This document shows positions 1 to 14,575 of a DNA stretch of 64,000 bases, in pieces. Source of the DNA: Neonectria sp. B-13 (Eukaryota; Ascomycota; Sordariomycetes; Hypocreales; Nectriaceae); assembly GCA_002682825.1 (NCBI GenBank), contig NOKP01000031.1, positions 62,001 to 126,000 of the forward strand, given 5' to 3'. The first letter of the stretch is position 1. The number at the start of each line of letters is the position of its first letter. The translations under genes and the position numbers were made by a program. Under the pieces are notes generated by a model that searched no databases, had not been told where the DNA came from, and saw nothing but the letters and a program-made list of their open reading frames with translations.

Positions 1-38
1 GCCATATGACTGAAGTACTAAAGGCTGGCACTATAACA
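1..38 (-). mobile_element. LTR end, same family as L3 (cut by window edge)
   Basis: The reverse complement of these 38 bases matches the first ~38 bases of the L3 LTRs at 25688 and 32593, including the block GCCAGCCTTTAGTACTTCAG. The terminal TGTT is visible as AACA at 35-38. The rest of the LTR, and possibly a whole minus-strand element, lies left of the window. A truncated family A copy follows at once. Confidence 0.75.
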
Positions 39-1056
39 TAAATAGTATAAAAAAGAATAGAAAAAACAATAATATAATAGGCTTAATACTTAAGTCTAAG
101 ATAATAATAACTTAAGGAGATAAAAGTTTCTATTATAAAGTTAAGGTATAAGTTTTATTACTCTAATTAGCTAGAAAAGCTAAATCTTAAAAAAGCTAGA
201 TCTTAGAAAAGCTAGATCTTAGAAAAGCTAAATCTTGGAAAAGCTAGACCTTAGAAAAGCTAGATCTTAGAAAAGGCTAAAACCCCTTAAGATAAAAGCC
301 TAGCCTTTATACTTTCTAAATTACTCTTTTACATTCTATTTAACCTTCTATATAATATAAAGACTATATAACTAATCATATAAGATAACCTTCTAAATTA
401 CACTATAGCCTAATAAGCCCTTATTAAGCTATACCTATAAGCTCTTATATAACCTATATAGCCTATTTTAAGTAGATTTAAGCCTTATTTCTAAGCTATA
501 AATTATAATTTAAAAGTTTAATCTATAAGATATAAAAGAAGTTAAAACTAATTAATGCTCTAAGGCTAAAGAATTAATCTAATTAGTAATCTTTAGTTAT
601 TATATTCTATTATAAGATAGAATCTAATCTAATAGAATAATAGTCTAGTAAATTATAATAGAATAAGTCTTTTTAGAAGGGCTAGCTTTAAAGCTAGAAA
701 GGAATAATAATATTATTAATATAGAAAAGAGGTTTATTAATAGTCTAAAGTATAATAACTATATCTTATAAGTTATATAGCTAATAAGTAATACTATAAT
801 AACCAATCTATAACTAAAGGAGTAATAACTGTATTAGAAAGCAAGAGAATCCTACTATAATTATCTTTAACATTAGCTATAAAGCATAGAGGGATTTGGC
901 AGAGGGAGTTCTAGGAAGCTAGAGAGGGTAAAAGTCAATAATTAGGTTCAAAATCTAAAGATCTATTCTTCTATTAAGCTTAAGCAAAGGAAATATATAA
1001 TTTAGTGCAATTATAGATAAGTAGAAACAGTAGTTCAAACAGTAGTTTTAACAGTG
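39..1056 (-). mobile_element. Family A repeat copy, sense 3' end missing
   Basis: Minus-strand family A copy. It begins inside the element (the terminal TTAGATATAATAG is absent, cut by the LTR end at 1-38) and runs through the 16-bp minisatellite (about 175-275) to the characteristic CAGTAGTTTTAACAGTG end at 1056. It is heavily RIP-mutated and has no coding potential. Confidence 0.75.
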
Positions 1057-1057
1057 A

Positions 1058-2147
1058 TATTTAGATATAATAGTCCTTAATAGTATATACTTAGAGAAGA
1101 AGCTAAAGGTTAAATAGTATAAAAGAAAATAGAAAAAAACAATAGTATAATAAGCTTAATACTTAAGCCTAAAGTAATAATAACTTAAGGAAATAAAAGT
1201 TTCTATTATAAAGTTAAGATATAAGTTTTATTATCTTAATCAGCTAAAAAAGCTAGATCTTAGAAAAGCTAGATCTTAGAAAAGCTAGATCTTAGAAAAA
1301 CTAAATCTTAGAAAAGGCTAAAACCTCTTAAGATAAAAGCTTAGCTTATAAAGCTTTATACTTTCTAGATTACTCTTTTACATTTTATCTAACCTTCTAT
1401 ATAATATAAAGATTATATAATTAATTATATAAAATAACTACTTTTTAAATTACACTATAGCCTAATAAGCTCTTATTAAGCTATATCTATAGGCTCTTAT
1501 ATAACCTATATAGCTTATTTTAAGTAAATCTAAGTCTTATTTCTAAGCTATAAATTATAATTTAAAAGTTTAATCTATAAGATATAAAAAAGATTAAAAC
1601 TAATTAATACCTTAAGGCTAAAGAATTAGTCTAATTAATAATCTTTAATTATTATATCCTATTATAAGATAGAATCTAATCTAATAGAGTAATAACTTAA
1701 TAGATTATAATAGAATAGATCTTTCTAGAGAGGCGAGCTTTAAAGCTAAAAAGGAATAATAATACTATTAATATAGAGAAAAGGTTTATTAATAGTCTAA
1801 AGAATAATAATTATATCTTATAGATTATATAGCTAATAAGTAATACTATAATAACTAATCTATAACTAAAAGAGTAATACATTAGAAAGTAAGAGAATCC
1901 TACTACTAGCCTTAGTTAGTATATAAAAGCTGGTTTGCTCTTGGCTTATATAGACTAGTTATCTTTAATATTAGCTATAAAGTATAGAGGGATTTCGCAA
2001 AGAGAGTTCTATAGAGGGGGTAAAAGTTAATAATTAGGTTTAAAATCCAAAGATCTATCCCCTTGTTAAGCTTAAGCAAAGGAAACATATAATTTAGTGC
2101 AATTATAAATAAGTAGAAATAGTAGTCTAAATAGTAGTTTTAATAGT
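1058..2147 (-). mobile_element. Family A repeat copy
   Basis: Complete minus-strand family A copy from TTAGATATAATAG to AGTAGTTTTAATAGT, directly after the previous copy. The minisatellite is at about 1253-1320. A short extra segment near 1915-1965 is absent from most other copies. No clean TSD was found, so the boundary with the next fragment may be recombinant. Confidence 0.7.
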
Positions 2148-2485
2148 ACTAAGCTATATATATAAACTCTTATATAATATATATAATAAATTAAAAAGAA
2201 TATTTAAGCCTTATTTTTATACTATAAATTATAGCTTAAAAGTCTAATCTAAAGTATATAAAATAGCTTATAATTAACTATTTTAAACCTAAGAAATTAA
2301 TCTAATTAGTAATCTTTAATTATAATATCTTACTATAAGAGAAAATATAACTTAATATAATAATAGTCTAATAGATTATAATAAAATAGCTCTTTCTAAA
2401 GAGGCTAGCTCTAAAGCTAAAAAGGAATAATAATATTACTACTATAAAAGAAAAGTTCCTTAAGAAGCTATATAATCCTATTTAT
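2148..2485 (-). mobile_element. Family A copy 'H', left part (oldest host layer)
   Basis: Minus-strand family A sequence that stops at 2485 and resumes at about 24036. The 14-bp site ATAATCCTATTTAT (2472-2485) is repeated as ATAACCCTATTTAT at 24022-24035. These bracket the plus-strand copy 'N', making H the outermost layer of the nested stack. It is very AT-rich, consistent with being old. Confidence 0.7.
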
Positions 2486-2708
2486 TATTATTAAAACTAC
2501 TATTTAAACTACTATTTCTACTTATTTATAATTATACTAAATAGTTATATATTTCCTTTACTTAAGCTTAATAGGGCAATAGATCTTTGGATTTTAAACC
2601 TAATTATTGACTTTTACTCTCTCTATAGAACTCTCTCTATTAAATCCCTCTACACTTTATAGCTAATATTAAAGATAATTAGATTCTCTTACTTTCTAAT
2701 GTATTACT

Positions 2709-3755
2709 TAGATATAATAGTTCTTAATAGTATATACTTAGAGAAGAAGCTAAAGATTAAATAGTATAAAAGAAAATAGAAAAAATAATAGTATAATAGG
2801 CTTAATACTTAAGCCTAAGGTAATAATAACTTAAGGAAATAAAAGTTTCTATTATAAAGTTAAAGTATAAGTTTTACTATCTTAATTAGCTAGAAAAGCT
2901 AAATCTTAGAAAAGCTAGATCTTAGAAAAGCTAAATCTTAGAAAAGCTAAACCTTAGAAAAGCTAGATCTTAGAAAAGGCTAAAACCCCTTAGGATAAAA
3001 GCTTAGCCTATAAGGCTTTATACTTTTTAGATTACTCTTTTACATTCTATTCAACTTTCTATATAATATAATAATTATATAATCAATTATATAAGATAAC
3101 TACCTTCTAAATTGCATTATAACTTAGCAAGCTTTTACTAAGTTATATATATAAACTCTTATATAACCTATATATTAAATTAAAAGAATATCTAAGCCTT
3201 ATTTCTATACTATAAATTATAGCTTAAAAGTCTAGCCTAAGGCATATAAAATAGCCTATAATTAACCACTTTAGACCTAAAAAGTTAGTCTAATTAGTAG
3301 TCTTTAGCTATAATATCCTACTATAAGAGGAAATAAAGCTTAATATAATAACTATTTAATAGATTATAATAGAATAGCTCTTTCTAGAGAGGCTAGCTCT
3401 AAAGCTAGAAAGGAATAGTAATATTACTATTATAGAGAAAGAGTTCTTTAAGAAGCTATATAACTCTATCTATACCTTATAGATTATACAATTAATAGAT
3501 AATATTGTTCTAACTAACCTATAGCTAAAGGAGTAATACATTAGAAACCAAGGGAATCTAGTTATCTTTAACATTAGCTATAAAGTATAGAGGGATTTGG
3601 CAGAGGGAGTTCTATAGAGGGGGCAAAAGTTAATAATTAGGTTTAAAATCCAAAGATCTATCCCCTCTATTAAGCTTAAGCAAAGGAAACATATAACTAT
3701 TCAGTATAATTATAGATAAGTAGAAACAGTAGTCTAAATAGTAGTTTTAATAGTA
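2709..3755 (-). mobile_element. Family A copy inside N
   Basis: Complete minus-strand family A copy bounded by a perfect 15-bp direct repeat, TTCTAATGTATTACT, at 2694-2708 and 3756-3770. Removing the copy and one repeat restores continuous plus-strand family A sequence. The minisatellite is at about 2890-2980. This is the one copy whose TSD does not begin with ATA in element sense. Confidence 0.85.
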
Positions 3756-4384
3756 TTCTAATGTATTACTCTTTTAGTTATAGGTTGATTAATATAATAT
3801 TACTTATTAGCTATATAACCTATAAGATATAATTATTATACTTTAGACTATTAATAAATCTCTTTTCTATATTAATAATATTATTATTCCTTTTTAACTT
3901 TAAAGCTAGCCTTTTTAAAAAGATCTATTCTATTATAATCTATTAGACTATTATTCTATTAGGCTAGATTCTATCTTATAGTAGAATATAATAATTAAAG
4001 ACTATTAATTAGACTAATTCCTTAGCCTTAGAGTATTAATTAGTTTTAATCTTTTTTATATCTTATAGATTAAATTTTTAAACTATAATTTATAGCTTAG
4101 AAATAAGGCTTAAATCTATTTAAAATAGGCTATATAAGTTATATAAAAGCTTATAATAATAGCTTAGTAAGAGCTTACTAGGCTATAGTATAATTTAAAA
4201 GATTATTTTATATAATTAATTATATAGTCTTTATATTATATAAAAGGTTAAATAGAATATAAAGAGATAATCTAAAAAGTATAAAGCTTTATAGGCTAGG
4301 CTTTTATTCTAAGGGATTTTAGCCTTTTCTAAGATCTAGCTTTTTAAGGTCTAGCTTTTCTAAGATCTAGCTTTTTTAAGATTT

Positions 4385-4578
4385 TATAATAGACTAGCCT
4401 TAGGGCTACTATAAATAAGCATTAATAATAGTATTTATAAAGCTAAGAAGGGAAAGGAATACTTACTATATAGACCTAGGCTATACCTAGGTTATACTTA
4501 GGCTATCCTTAGATTGTGCCCTATAAGGTTATATAATAAGTCCCTTTAGGCCTAAGCTTTAGGCTTAAGCCCCTAATA
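4385..4578 (-). repeat. L1 3' LTR (194 bp)
   Basis: Left direct repeat of L1. It begins TATAATAGACTAGCC and matches 11228-11421 along its whole length, apart from C/T and G/A differences of the RIP type. It is flanked on the left by the TSD GATTT. Confidence 0.85.
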
Positions 4579-7500
4579 TACCTTCCTACCCTAGGTTAGA
4601 AAATTCCCTACCTAAGGCCATATTATACCCTACTCTCTAATATTATAGGCATAGCCTAGCCCTACTAGTTACCCTAGTAATAACCATCTTATACTATATC
4701 TATATAGAATAATAACCTTCCTATGCCTAGCTTATTCCTATTCTCTCTTTCTTTTATATTTTTATATTCTCCCTTCTACCCTATTATATAATCTTACCTT
4801 CTCCTACTTTTATCCTTATCTTACTCTTCTTATACCTAATCTTAATAGTAAGTTATTCTTATGTATTACTATCTAACTAACTAACTACTATTATAGTATC
4901 TACTACTACTAGTAGTCTACCCCTTAATCCCTTTAATAACTTTAATAGAAATAGCCCTAGCTATTATAATAACTATATAGTAAATACTTATACTAAGCCT
5001 AGTATAGGATTATATTATTAATAGTTCTAGTCTTATAAATATACTTTAGGTAACTATCTTATTAAAGGAAACTCTAATAATAAAGATTATACTCTCTTAG
5101 AGAGAATAGAATTTCCCTATATAACTTATATTAATTGTCTTATTTCTAATAATAAGTCTAAGTATATCCCTAGCTATAGTATAGACTATTAGGCTTATAG
5201 TTACTCCTATAGTAAGTACATTTAGGCAAAGTACTTACTAATAAGAAGTCTATTACTTTATTATACTCTTTAGAACCTTTATACCTATACTAACTAAGAT
5301 AGTTATATTATTTCTTCTTACTATAAGTAAGATAAGACTACCCTAAGGTATAATACTATCCTTTCTACTAAATTTCTTTAACTTAATAAATAGTAGTACT
5401 ATACCCTAAATATTACTAAGATATAGTCTTCCTTTACTCAATCTACCTATATACCTCTTCTATTCTCTCTTAGTACTTCTAATTCCTTCCCTCTTAGTAA
5501 TAATACTTTTACTTTTATTCTTACTATCTAGGTTATAACTTCTACCTATAGTAATAGTATTAATACTTATAGTAAGTATAATATAGTACCTTAAGCACTT
5601 TAATAGATTACCTATTATATTAATTACTAATTATAGAATACTAACTAATAGTTAATATATATACTTCCTTTTATATTTACTTTAAGAACTAATTATATAA
5701 TAATAAAAGTATATTTTATACTATTAGAATAAATTTAATTAATACTAAAATACTATATAGAATAACTAAGAATATCTTACCTAAGTCTTATAAAGAATAT
5801 TTTAAGACTAAGCCTCTACTTAGACCCTACTGCTCTATACCTATTATAACCTCTATATAGATACTCCTATCCCCTTTAACTTTAATAATACTAAATATAC
5901 TTATACTTATCCCTATATTAAGGGCTCTATCCCTTATAGTAATAGTTCAGTCCTCTATTAACTACCCTATATCCATTTTAAGACCCTATTATACCCTCCC
6001 TATTACTACCTTACCCTTAAGCCTAAGGAGAATAAAGAAGAGTTCTTTAACCCTACCCTTAGTAGATAGTAGTCATTTAATCGCATATTATTAGCACTTA
6101 AGGCCCCCTCTAGGCCCTATAGCTATTTTGTTTTAATAGAGTTAAAAGAACTATACACCTATAACTAATATAGTCTATTATTTTCTTATATATTCCCCTA
6201 CTCCTTCTTATAGTCTTATAGTACCTTTATATATTTAAATTCCTCTAATAGTTCCTATATTAATAGATTATAGCCCTTTCATTTTACTAGTATATTATAT
6301 TATTTCTTATAGTCTTATGTATTCTTAGCTATTAGTATCTTTTCTACTATATATTCTTCTACTAATATCCTTTTATTCTCTATTAGGACCTATTCTAGCC
6401 CTAGCCTAAAGTTAGATTAGTATTAGCTTAATAGTAGATTAGTACTAATGCATTTAATAAAGTTTATATAAAAGGTTAAGTATAGCCCTAATAATACATT
6501 AAGTATAACTATAAGTAGTATTAATACTATAATTACTTTATATTTTACTACTACTTAATCTAACTTTTAACTAGAGTAGTTTATCTTAATATAATATAGG
6601 CTTAACTATATATTATCACTAACCTAGAACTATTCTACTAGCCTTTAGGACTAGGTTATTATCTCCTATTAGTACTATTATATATATATAATAGCTACTT
6701 ATATTATATTAGCCCCTTCCTAAAGGTAATCTAGGAATACTATTACTCTCCCCTTTAATAATATCTAGCTCTCTTCTTCTTATACTACTCCTTATACTAG
6801 TTCTAGGTTATAATCATAAAGAAGCTAGTTTAGGCTAACCTCTATAACCATTAAGTCCCTACTATTCAATATAAGCTAGTAGACTAATAAGTAGTCTAGC
6901 CAATTAAACTATACAAAAGAAACTACTATCTATAGGACTATCTATACCTCTTAGTTAGCTCTCTTTATACTTCTATCTATCTATAAATAGTATAATATTA
7001 ATAGGAACTATTTAATCTTAACTGCCTTATATAGAGTTATCTAAAACTTACTTAGCTAATTTAACTCTTAGTTAAAGATAATTTATAAAGAAAAACTATA
7101 GAAATACTATTAGTACTACTTAAATTATTCTATATATACTTCTAATATTATTAATATTATTACCTTTAGTTAAATATACTTTAATAGTTAATTAGTAATT
7201 ACTATTAAATAGTATAGATTACTCTTTTCCTTTATTAATAGCTCTATTATAAAGTCTACTAAGATTTACTTTTAAAACTAATCTAGGATTAATAGAGGTT
7301 TTAGTAAGCCCTACTATTACTATTAGCTTTTATAACTACTATAGTAATAATAGTTTTATATAAACCTTTTTATATCTTATAATATACTATCCTAATAGTA
7401 ATTATATAATAGTAATTAAAATATTATATTTTACCTAAGATGCCTTACTATAGGCAAATTATATACTTATTAGATTAATATAATTATAAGTAGCTTTTAT

Positions 7501-8499
7501 ATTAGTAACTAAAGATAGCCCTAATAAAGGATTACTTCTTATATATTCTATATATAGTCTATAATCTATTCCTATATTACTACTTCTTTTAAGAATCTTT
7601 ATTTCCTATTCTTAATTATCTTAAAATATACTTAGTATACCTTATCTATTATTATTATCTAATCTTATAGTAACTATAAATAGGCATTAATAAATAATAT
7701 ATTTCCCTTTAGAAGGCCTATTAATTATAACCTTTAGTAGTAGTACTCTAAGGCTATCCTAAAAGTCTATATACTCTACTTTAGTATAGTATCTAAGGTT
7801 ACCTATAAACCCTATATTATAGCCTAGGCCTATAATAGTAATATAATTACTAGCTATAAAATATACTCTACCTATAGCTCTAATCTACCTTCCTTCTATT
7901 CCTAGTATAAAAGAGCATTAAGATATTATACTTAGGACTTTAGTTAGTATTTTAAGTAAAAGTTAAACCTTAAGAAAATATCTACCTATTTTACTTAGCA
8001 TTTTAACATTTCCTTTAATTATATAAAGTATTCTAAGTTCTTATAGTCTATTAGGATCTAGAATAATACTATTATACTTCTTAATTCTAAAGATTAAGCC
8101 TTTAAGTACTTAATTACTATAAATAGCTTCTTATTATAGATTGTATAATTCTACTATAGTAATATTAAGCTTACTAAGTAATATATAACTAGGTATAAAA
8201 TACCTTTATTATTATATTATAATAAATAACCTTTAAAGGCCTATCCTAAGCAATCAGCTTTAATTACTATATCCCTCTCTAAGTCCTATTATATAAGGAT
8301 TAAATATATAATAAAGGCCTATTTTAATACCTTAAATACCCTATTCTTCTCCTCTCCTTAATAGAATAGGACCTTTATCCTTATTAATCAATTTAAAGGT
8401 TCTATTATCTTAGAGAACTCCTTAATAAAGTCCTAGTAAAAATTCATAAAGCCTAAGAAGCTTTATACTCTTCTTAGTTATATTAATAGTACTTATTCT

Positions 8500-8900
8500 C
8501 TAATTACTACTACCTTTTTAAGGTTAGGTTAGATTTCTATCCTAGCTTTTATAATATAGCCTAAGTACTTAACCTCTTTTACTATAAATATACATTTCTC
8601 TAGGTCTAGGTTTAATCCTATCTTCTAGAAGTAGCTTAATACTATTTATACCTTTTATATATACTCTTTCTAGGTACTCTTAGTATATACTAGAATATTA
8701 TTTAAGTAGGCTATTATAAAATCTCCTAGTATATCCCTTAATACTCTATTAATATATTATTAGAATATTATAAAGGCTTTAGTAAGGCTAAAAGAGTAAA
8801 CTATCTACTTAAACAATCTAAACCTTATTTAGAAAGCTATTAAGTACTTATTGCTTTTAGCTACTTATAGCTTATAGAATGCTATATAGATATCTACCTT
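8500..8900 (-). pseudogene. RIP-degraded reverse transcriptase core of L1
   Basis: Minus-strand reading shows YLNNILVYT (8682-8708) followed downstream by a VKYLGYII block near 8545-8570. Both are in the order seen in Ty3/gypsy reverse transcriptases (YLDDILVYS, then the LG[YF] block). Both catalytic aspartates of the YLDD box read as asparagine, as expected from TG-to-TA changes. Stop codons interrupt the frame on both sides, so no enzyme can be made. The limits are only the stretch in which I could read the motifs. Confidence 0.65.
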
Positions 8901-11227
8901 TATAAACTAATGCACCTTAGAAAGGCCTTATAAGATCTCCTTAATCAAAGGAAAGGAATAATAATCCTAATCTAAGATCTTATTCAATATATAATAATCT
9001 ATATAGAATCTTTATCCTTCCCTTAGCTTCTTTACTAATAGAACTAATACTACTACTAATAAGAAGCTTACCTAAATCCAGCCCTTATCCATAAGGTCTA
9101 TAACCTACTTTTATATCTCTAGAAGTTAGTCCTATAGTATATTATAGAAAGGCCCTTATAGTAGTTCTAGTAAGAAGCTATTCTAGGCTCTTTATAAGCA
9201 TATATAATAGTCTAAGGATCCTTAGTAAAAGGGAAAGCCTTTAGCCTTAGTCTTATCAAAAAGGTCTATAAATTCCCATAGCTTTAGTAGTAACTATAGG
9301 TCTAGCCCTAAGAGGGCCCTAGGTTATTCCCTCTAGAGCACTATTATTCATAGGATTATTATAATCTCCTAAAGGCTTATTACTATTAGCTTAATACTCT
9401 ACTCTCTCTTTCTTACTTTCTATCTTATAAGTACTATATATATAGAGCTAATAATACTCTAAATCTTTCCTACTAATAGTCTCTTCTTTACTTCTTTAAC
9501 TATTAATCTATCTATAGTCTTAATAATTAACTCCTTCTTTCTTCTATTAATAAATACCCCTTAGTACTCTAGCTATAGTATTCCTAGGATAGTATTCTAG
9601 CTAAGATTAAGGACTATATAGAAAAGTACTAGGCAATTCTATCTATCTATATCTAATAATACTCTTACTATATATAATATTATAGATTGCTCTTCTTATA
9701 AAGTAGTACCTTTTTACTTTACTTCTACTATTATTCTTATTAGTCTTCTAAATAGTAAAAGCACTAGCTTAAGACCTAATCATTAAGCAATATACTTACT
9801 AATAGCCCTATAGTAGTTATAGCTATTATTAATCTAAATATTAAGGAACTTTATTAAATTAAAGAGTATAAGAATAAGGAAAGATAATCTATCTATTCTT
9901 AGCTCTATATCCTAGAATTCTCTTTCTAAGTTCCCTAAGTCTATAGCTATAATATCCATATTAGGTCCCTTCTGCCCTATTAAGAGACTTAAATCAAAGG
10001 TAGAGCATTTCCCTAGGTTCTCTTATCTTCCCTTTCCTTATCCTCTATACCTTATATATCTATAAAATAGACCCTTATTTATACACCTAATAGGCATATT
10101 AGGTTTATTAGATAATCATAAATAAAGTAGTCCTTTACTCTATAGCATAAGTAAGATCCCTTCTCCCTACATACTTAATAGACTTCCTTTAAGACCTAGT
10201 TCATATAATACTTACTTATAGTTTATTCATAATAAAGCTAGGTTAAGGCCTAGCTAATACTTACTAGGCTAGACAGAGGGCAGCCCATTTATACCCTATT
10301 TACCCCCATTATCTAGGTATTACTATCCCTATCCATTAGTTAGTATACTAATCCTACTATATTTAAGTACTTATTCTAGAACCTTTCCTCTAATAAGTAT
10401 AACTTTAAGTCTATAGTAATACTTTAGTATATAGCTACTACTATATAATAGTTATCCTAAGGAATGCCCTATCTAATACTATAATCCCTTATCTTCTTTA
10501 TAAGTAAGTAGTAGAAGTAGATAAGCTTAACACTATCTACCCAGTCTAACCCCTCTACTATTACTAACTTCTACTTAAAGTATACAAAGTAGCTAGAAAA
10601 GAACTTATTTTTTTCTTATTTTATATATTCTAGTTCTATTTATATAATTTCCTACTAATAAGGGTTTATAAAAAGGGTTTCTAGGTAGTCTAAAAGTATC
10701 TTTAGTCTAAAGTTATTCTTATCCTCTATTTCAAAGAATACAGCCATATAAGCCTATACCTTAGGTATAAGGTTCTATTAGATAAACATCTATTAGTCCT
10801 TATTATCCCTAATAAACCTTTAGTTAATTACTAGCTTATAGTTAATTAGAATCCTCTATAATACAAAGATTATTATATCTTTATTATATAAAGCACCTAT
10901 TAATAGTAGCTTTTATCCAGTTAATAGTACTATAATCTTTAGTATAACTAGCATTAGATTAAAGATTATCTATATTAGAAGGTTCTATATTAGTATAATT
11001 AACTATACTACTTAGTCTTAAGTAACTATCTACTTATATAATCCCTAAATTATAATAACTTACTATTAGACTAGCTCTTATAGTATTATAAATTCTTTCT
11101 CTATTATAGTTATTAAAGTTACTTATATTATTTCTAGTATAGTCTTACTTAGTACTTCTATATTATCTATTATATAAGTTATTAGCTAAAGAGTATCTTT
11201 CCCTTTAGCTAAAAGAGCTTTATGAAA

Positions 11228-11421
11228 TATAATAGACTAGCCTTAGGGCTACTGCAAATAAGCATTAATAATAGTATTCATAAAGCTAAGGAGGGAAAGG
11301 AATGCTTACTGTATAGACCTAGGCTATACCTAGGTTATACCTAGGCTATCCTTAGATTGTACCCTATAAGGTCATATAATAAGTCCCTCTAGGCCTAAGC
11401 CCTAGGCTTAAGCCTCTAACA
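11228..11421 (-). repeat. L1 5' LTR (194 bp)
   Basis: Right direct repeat of L1. It is less mutated than the left copy and ends CTCTAACA, followed by the TSD GATTT at 11422-11426. Confidence 0.85.
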
Positions 11422-11757
11422 GATTTAGCTTTTTTAAGATCTAGCTTTTCTAGCTAATTAAAGTAATAAAACTTATACTTTAACTTTATAATAGAAACTT
11501 TTATCTTCTTAAGTTATTATTACTTTAGGCTTAGGTATTAAGCCTATTATATTATTATTTTTTCTATTTTCTTTTATACTATTTAATCTTTAGTCCTTTC
11601 TTTAAGTATTTAAATATAATAGTCCTTAATAGTATATACCTAAAGAAAGAGCTAAAGATTAAATAGTATAAAAGAAAATAGAAAAAATAATAATATAATA
11701 AGCTTAATATTTAAGCTTAAGATAATAATAACTTAAGGAAATAAAAGTTTCTATTAT

Positions 11758-11969
11758 TATAATAGTAGTAGGTCTAATAATTAAGATTACTAGGAAAGCT
11801 AGGCAGAGAAAAGATAGGTTCTAATTAATAATAAGACTAAAGCTTACCCCTTCTTACAATCAGATAGATTATACTAATTTATCTTTAAGGTTTTAGCTAA
11901 TCTTTAGCTTACTAAGAGATCTAGAGTCTAGTGTAAATATTAGCTAGTATTCTCTTAATACTTATTATA
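11758..11969 (-). repeat. L2 3' LTR (212 bp)
   Basis: Left LTR of L2, starting TATAATAGTAGTAGG and ending CTTATTATA. It is collinear with 22863-23074, with transition differences of the RIP type. Confidence 0.85.
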
Positions 11970-13542
11970 ATATTCCCCCCTTAAGGGCTATATTCTTATA
12001 GTCCTAAAGGATTACCTTAATTATATTTAGTACTAATAGTTATTTATTTTAGTCTTATTTTAGATTATCTTTATAAATATCTATTTTAGATTTAAGATAA
12101 AGGACTTTATTAAGTTAATTCTATAAGGAAATCTTATAGATATTCTTTTAGTTATAAATTAGAGTTTAATCTATTTATAAGAACTTAATAAATATTCTAT
12201 AATTACTATAGGATTAAATTATAAAGTATTAAATTTCTATTAGCTTAAAAATATATTTATATATTCTAATTTATTAAATATTATACTAAATTACTAGTAA
12301 TTATAATTTATAATTATTATATTAAAGTAATTATATAGAATAGAATAATTATATAAGTAATTTAGTTAGTACTTATATAAGTATATAAATAATATATAGT
12401 TAAAGCCTTTATTATTTTCTTTTTCTTATATATTTTCTTTTTTAACTAATCTATTATTAGTTTTCTTTTCTTTTTCCTATCTTACCTTTATACTTTTATC
12501 TTTATATCTTTAATTTTATTATAAATAAAAATACTTTAATTTTAAGTTAAAATACTTATTTAGCTTTCTATACTTCTAATAAGTCCTCTATTAAGCTATT
12601 AGCCTAATTTCTAATAAAAATATCTTTATTTCTTACTAGGTATTTATTTAGGCTTTTAAAGTCTATTTTAATAGATAGTCTTTAGTATTTATTATATACT
12701 TAATTAATAAACCTATAGAATAAGTAAGTATAAGTAGCTTTTTCTAAGGATAATTCTTCTCTTTTTCTAATTACTATTAATTATTAATTTAAAGATACTA
12801 CTTTTAGTTACTATCTTTATTATTAAAGTACTAAGAATACTTATTCTTTATAAGTTTATTTTAGTTTTTAGTATATTTTATTACTAATTTTAAATAGTTT
12901 TTATAGAATAATAGAAAAAGATCTAAAGAATATTATTCTTTTTTATAATTTTAGTTATTCTCTTCTGAATAAGTATTATAAGAATAATCTATTTAAGCCT
13001 AAGATTATTATTATTATCTATTATCTTACTTTTACTTAAGTAATAATTTTTTTATTAAAGGCTTTTTATATATTAGAAATAATATATAAATAGGCATAGG
13101 ATTTAACTTTTAAGTTTAATTCTATTAAAACTCTCTTAAAATATAAAAATAAAGTAAATTTCTTTTTTTATTTTAGTCTTAAATTATAGTTTATTCTAAC
13201 TTTATTTATATAGACTATAAAAGCGTTTTATTAGTATAAGTATACTATTAAGATATATTATTTAATTTTAGTAATTATTAAGCTTTTTATTAAGTATACT
13301 ATAGTAAGTTTTTATTTTTATTATTTTATTTTCTAATTTATCTTTAACTTATTTTTTAACTTATAAATATTTAGATTAGAGTAATTAATTAAGCTTTTTA
13401 TATACTTCTATATTTTTATTATTCTAACCTAGGTTTTATTATTTAGTCTATAATAAAAGGAATATTTTATTTTATACTATTTAAGATTTTAAAGGGTTTA
13501 TTTATTAATTATAAGGCTTATATAAAGAAGATCTAGGGATAT

Positions 13543-14575
13543 TTAGATATAATAGTCCTTAGTAGCACATACCTAGAGAAGAGGCTAAAGGTTAAACAGT
13601 ATAAAAGAAAATAGAAAAAACAATAGTATAATAGGCTTAATACCTAAGCCTAAGGCAATAATAACTCAAGGAGATAAAAGTTTCTACTATAAAGTTAAGG
13701 TGTAAGTTTTGCTGCCCTAATCAGCTGGAAAAGCTAGATCTTGGAAAAGCTAGATCTTGGAAAAGCTAGATCTTAGAAAAGCTAAACCTTAGAAAAGGCT
13801 AAAACCTCTTGGGATAAAAGCCTAGCCTCTACACTTTCCAGGTTACTTACCTCTTTGCATTCCATCTAACCTTCTAAACAATACAACAACTATACTACTA
13901 ATCATATAAGATGACTACTGTCCAAATCGCACTATAGCCTAGCAAGCCCTTACTAAGCTATATATATAGGCTCTCATATAACCTATATATTGAATTAAAA
14001 GAACATTTAAGCCTTATTTCTATATTGCAAATTGTAGCTTAAAAGTCTAGCCTAGGGCATATAAAATAGCCTATAATTAATTACTTTAGACCTAAGAAAT
14101 TAGTCTAATTAGTAGTCTTTAGCTATAATATCCTACTATAAGATAGAATCTAGCTTAATATAATAATAACCTAGTAGATTATAATAGAATAGCTCTTTCT
14201 AGAGAGACTAGCTCTAAAGCTAGAAAGGAATAGTAATATTACTACTATAAAGAAGGAGTTCCTTAAGAAGCTATATAACCCTATCTCTACCCTATAGATT
14301 ATATAGTTAATAGATAATATTGTTCTAATCAACCTATAGCTAAAGGAGTAATACATTAGAAACCAAGGGAATCCTACTGTAGTTATCTCTAACATTGGCT
14401 ATGAAGTATAGAGGGATTTGGTAGAGGGAGTTGGAAGCTAGAGGGGGCAAAAGTCAATAATTAGGTTCAAAATCCAAAGATCTATCCCCCTGTTAAGCTT
14501 AAGTAAAGGAAACATATGATTTAGTGCAATTATGGATAGGTAGAAATAGTAGTCTAAATAGTAGTTTTAATAGTG
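13543..14575 (-). mobile_element. Family A copy inside L2
   Basis: Complete 1,033-bp minus-strand copy with a perfect 13-bp TSD GATCTAGGGATAT at 13530-13542 and 14576-14588. It runs from TTAGATATAATAG to AGTAGTTTTAATAGTG. It keeps more G+C than the surrounding L2 sequence, so it is younger than L2. The minisatellite is at about 13730-13800. The short minus-strand ORF at 14171-14395 is a by-product of the repeat sequence. Confidence 0.9.

Larger units (their letters stand above)
4385..11421 (-). mobile_element. L1, Ty3/gypsy LTR retrotransposon, RIP-inactivated
   Basis: 7.04-kb element with 194-bp direct LTRs and a 5-bp TSD GATTT (4380-4384 and 11422-11426). Minus orientation follows from two signs. 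First, the reverse transcriptase active-site block reads on the minus strand near 8682-8708 as YLNNILVYT, with the family's YLDD turned to YLNN. Second, a purine-rich tract lies next to the left LTR (complement of CCTTCCTACCCT, 4581-4592), as expected of the polypurine tract by the 3' LTR. Gag would lie towards 11 kb and integrase towards 6-7 kb. All frames are full of stops. It sits inside family A copy N. Confidence 0.85.
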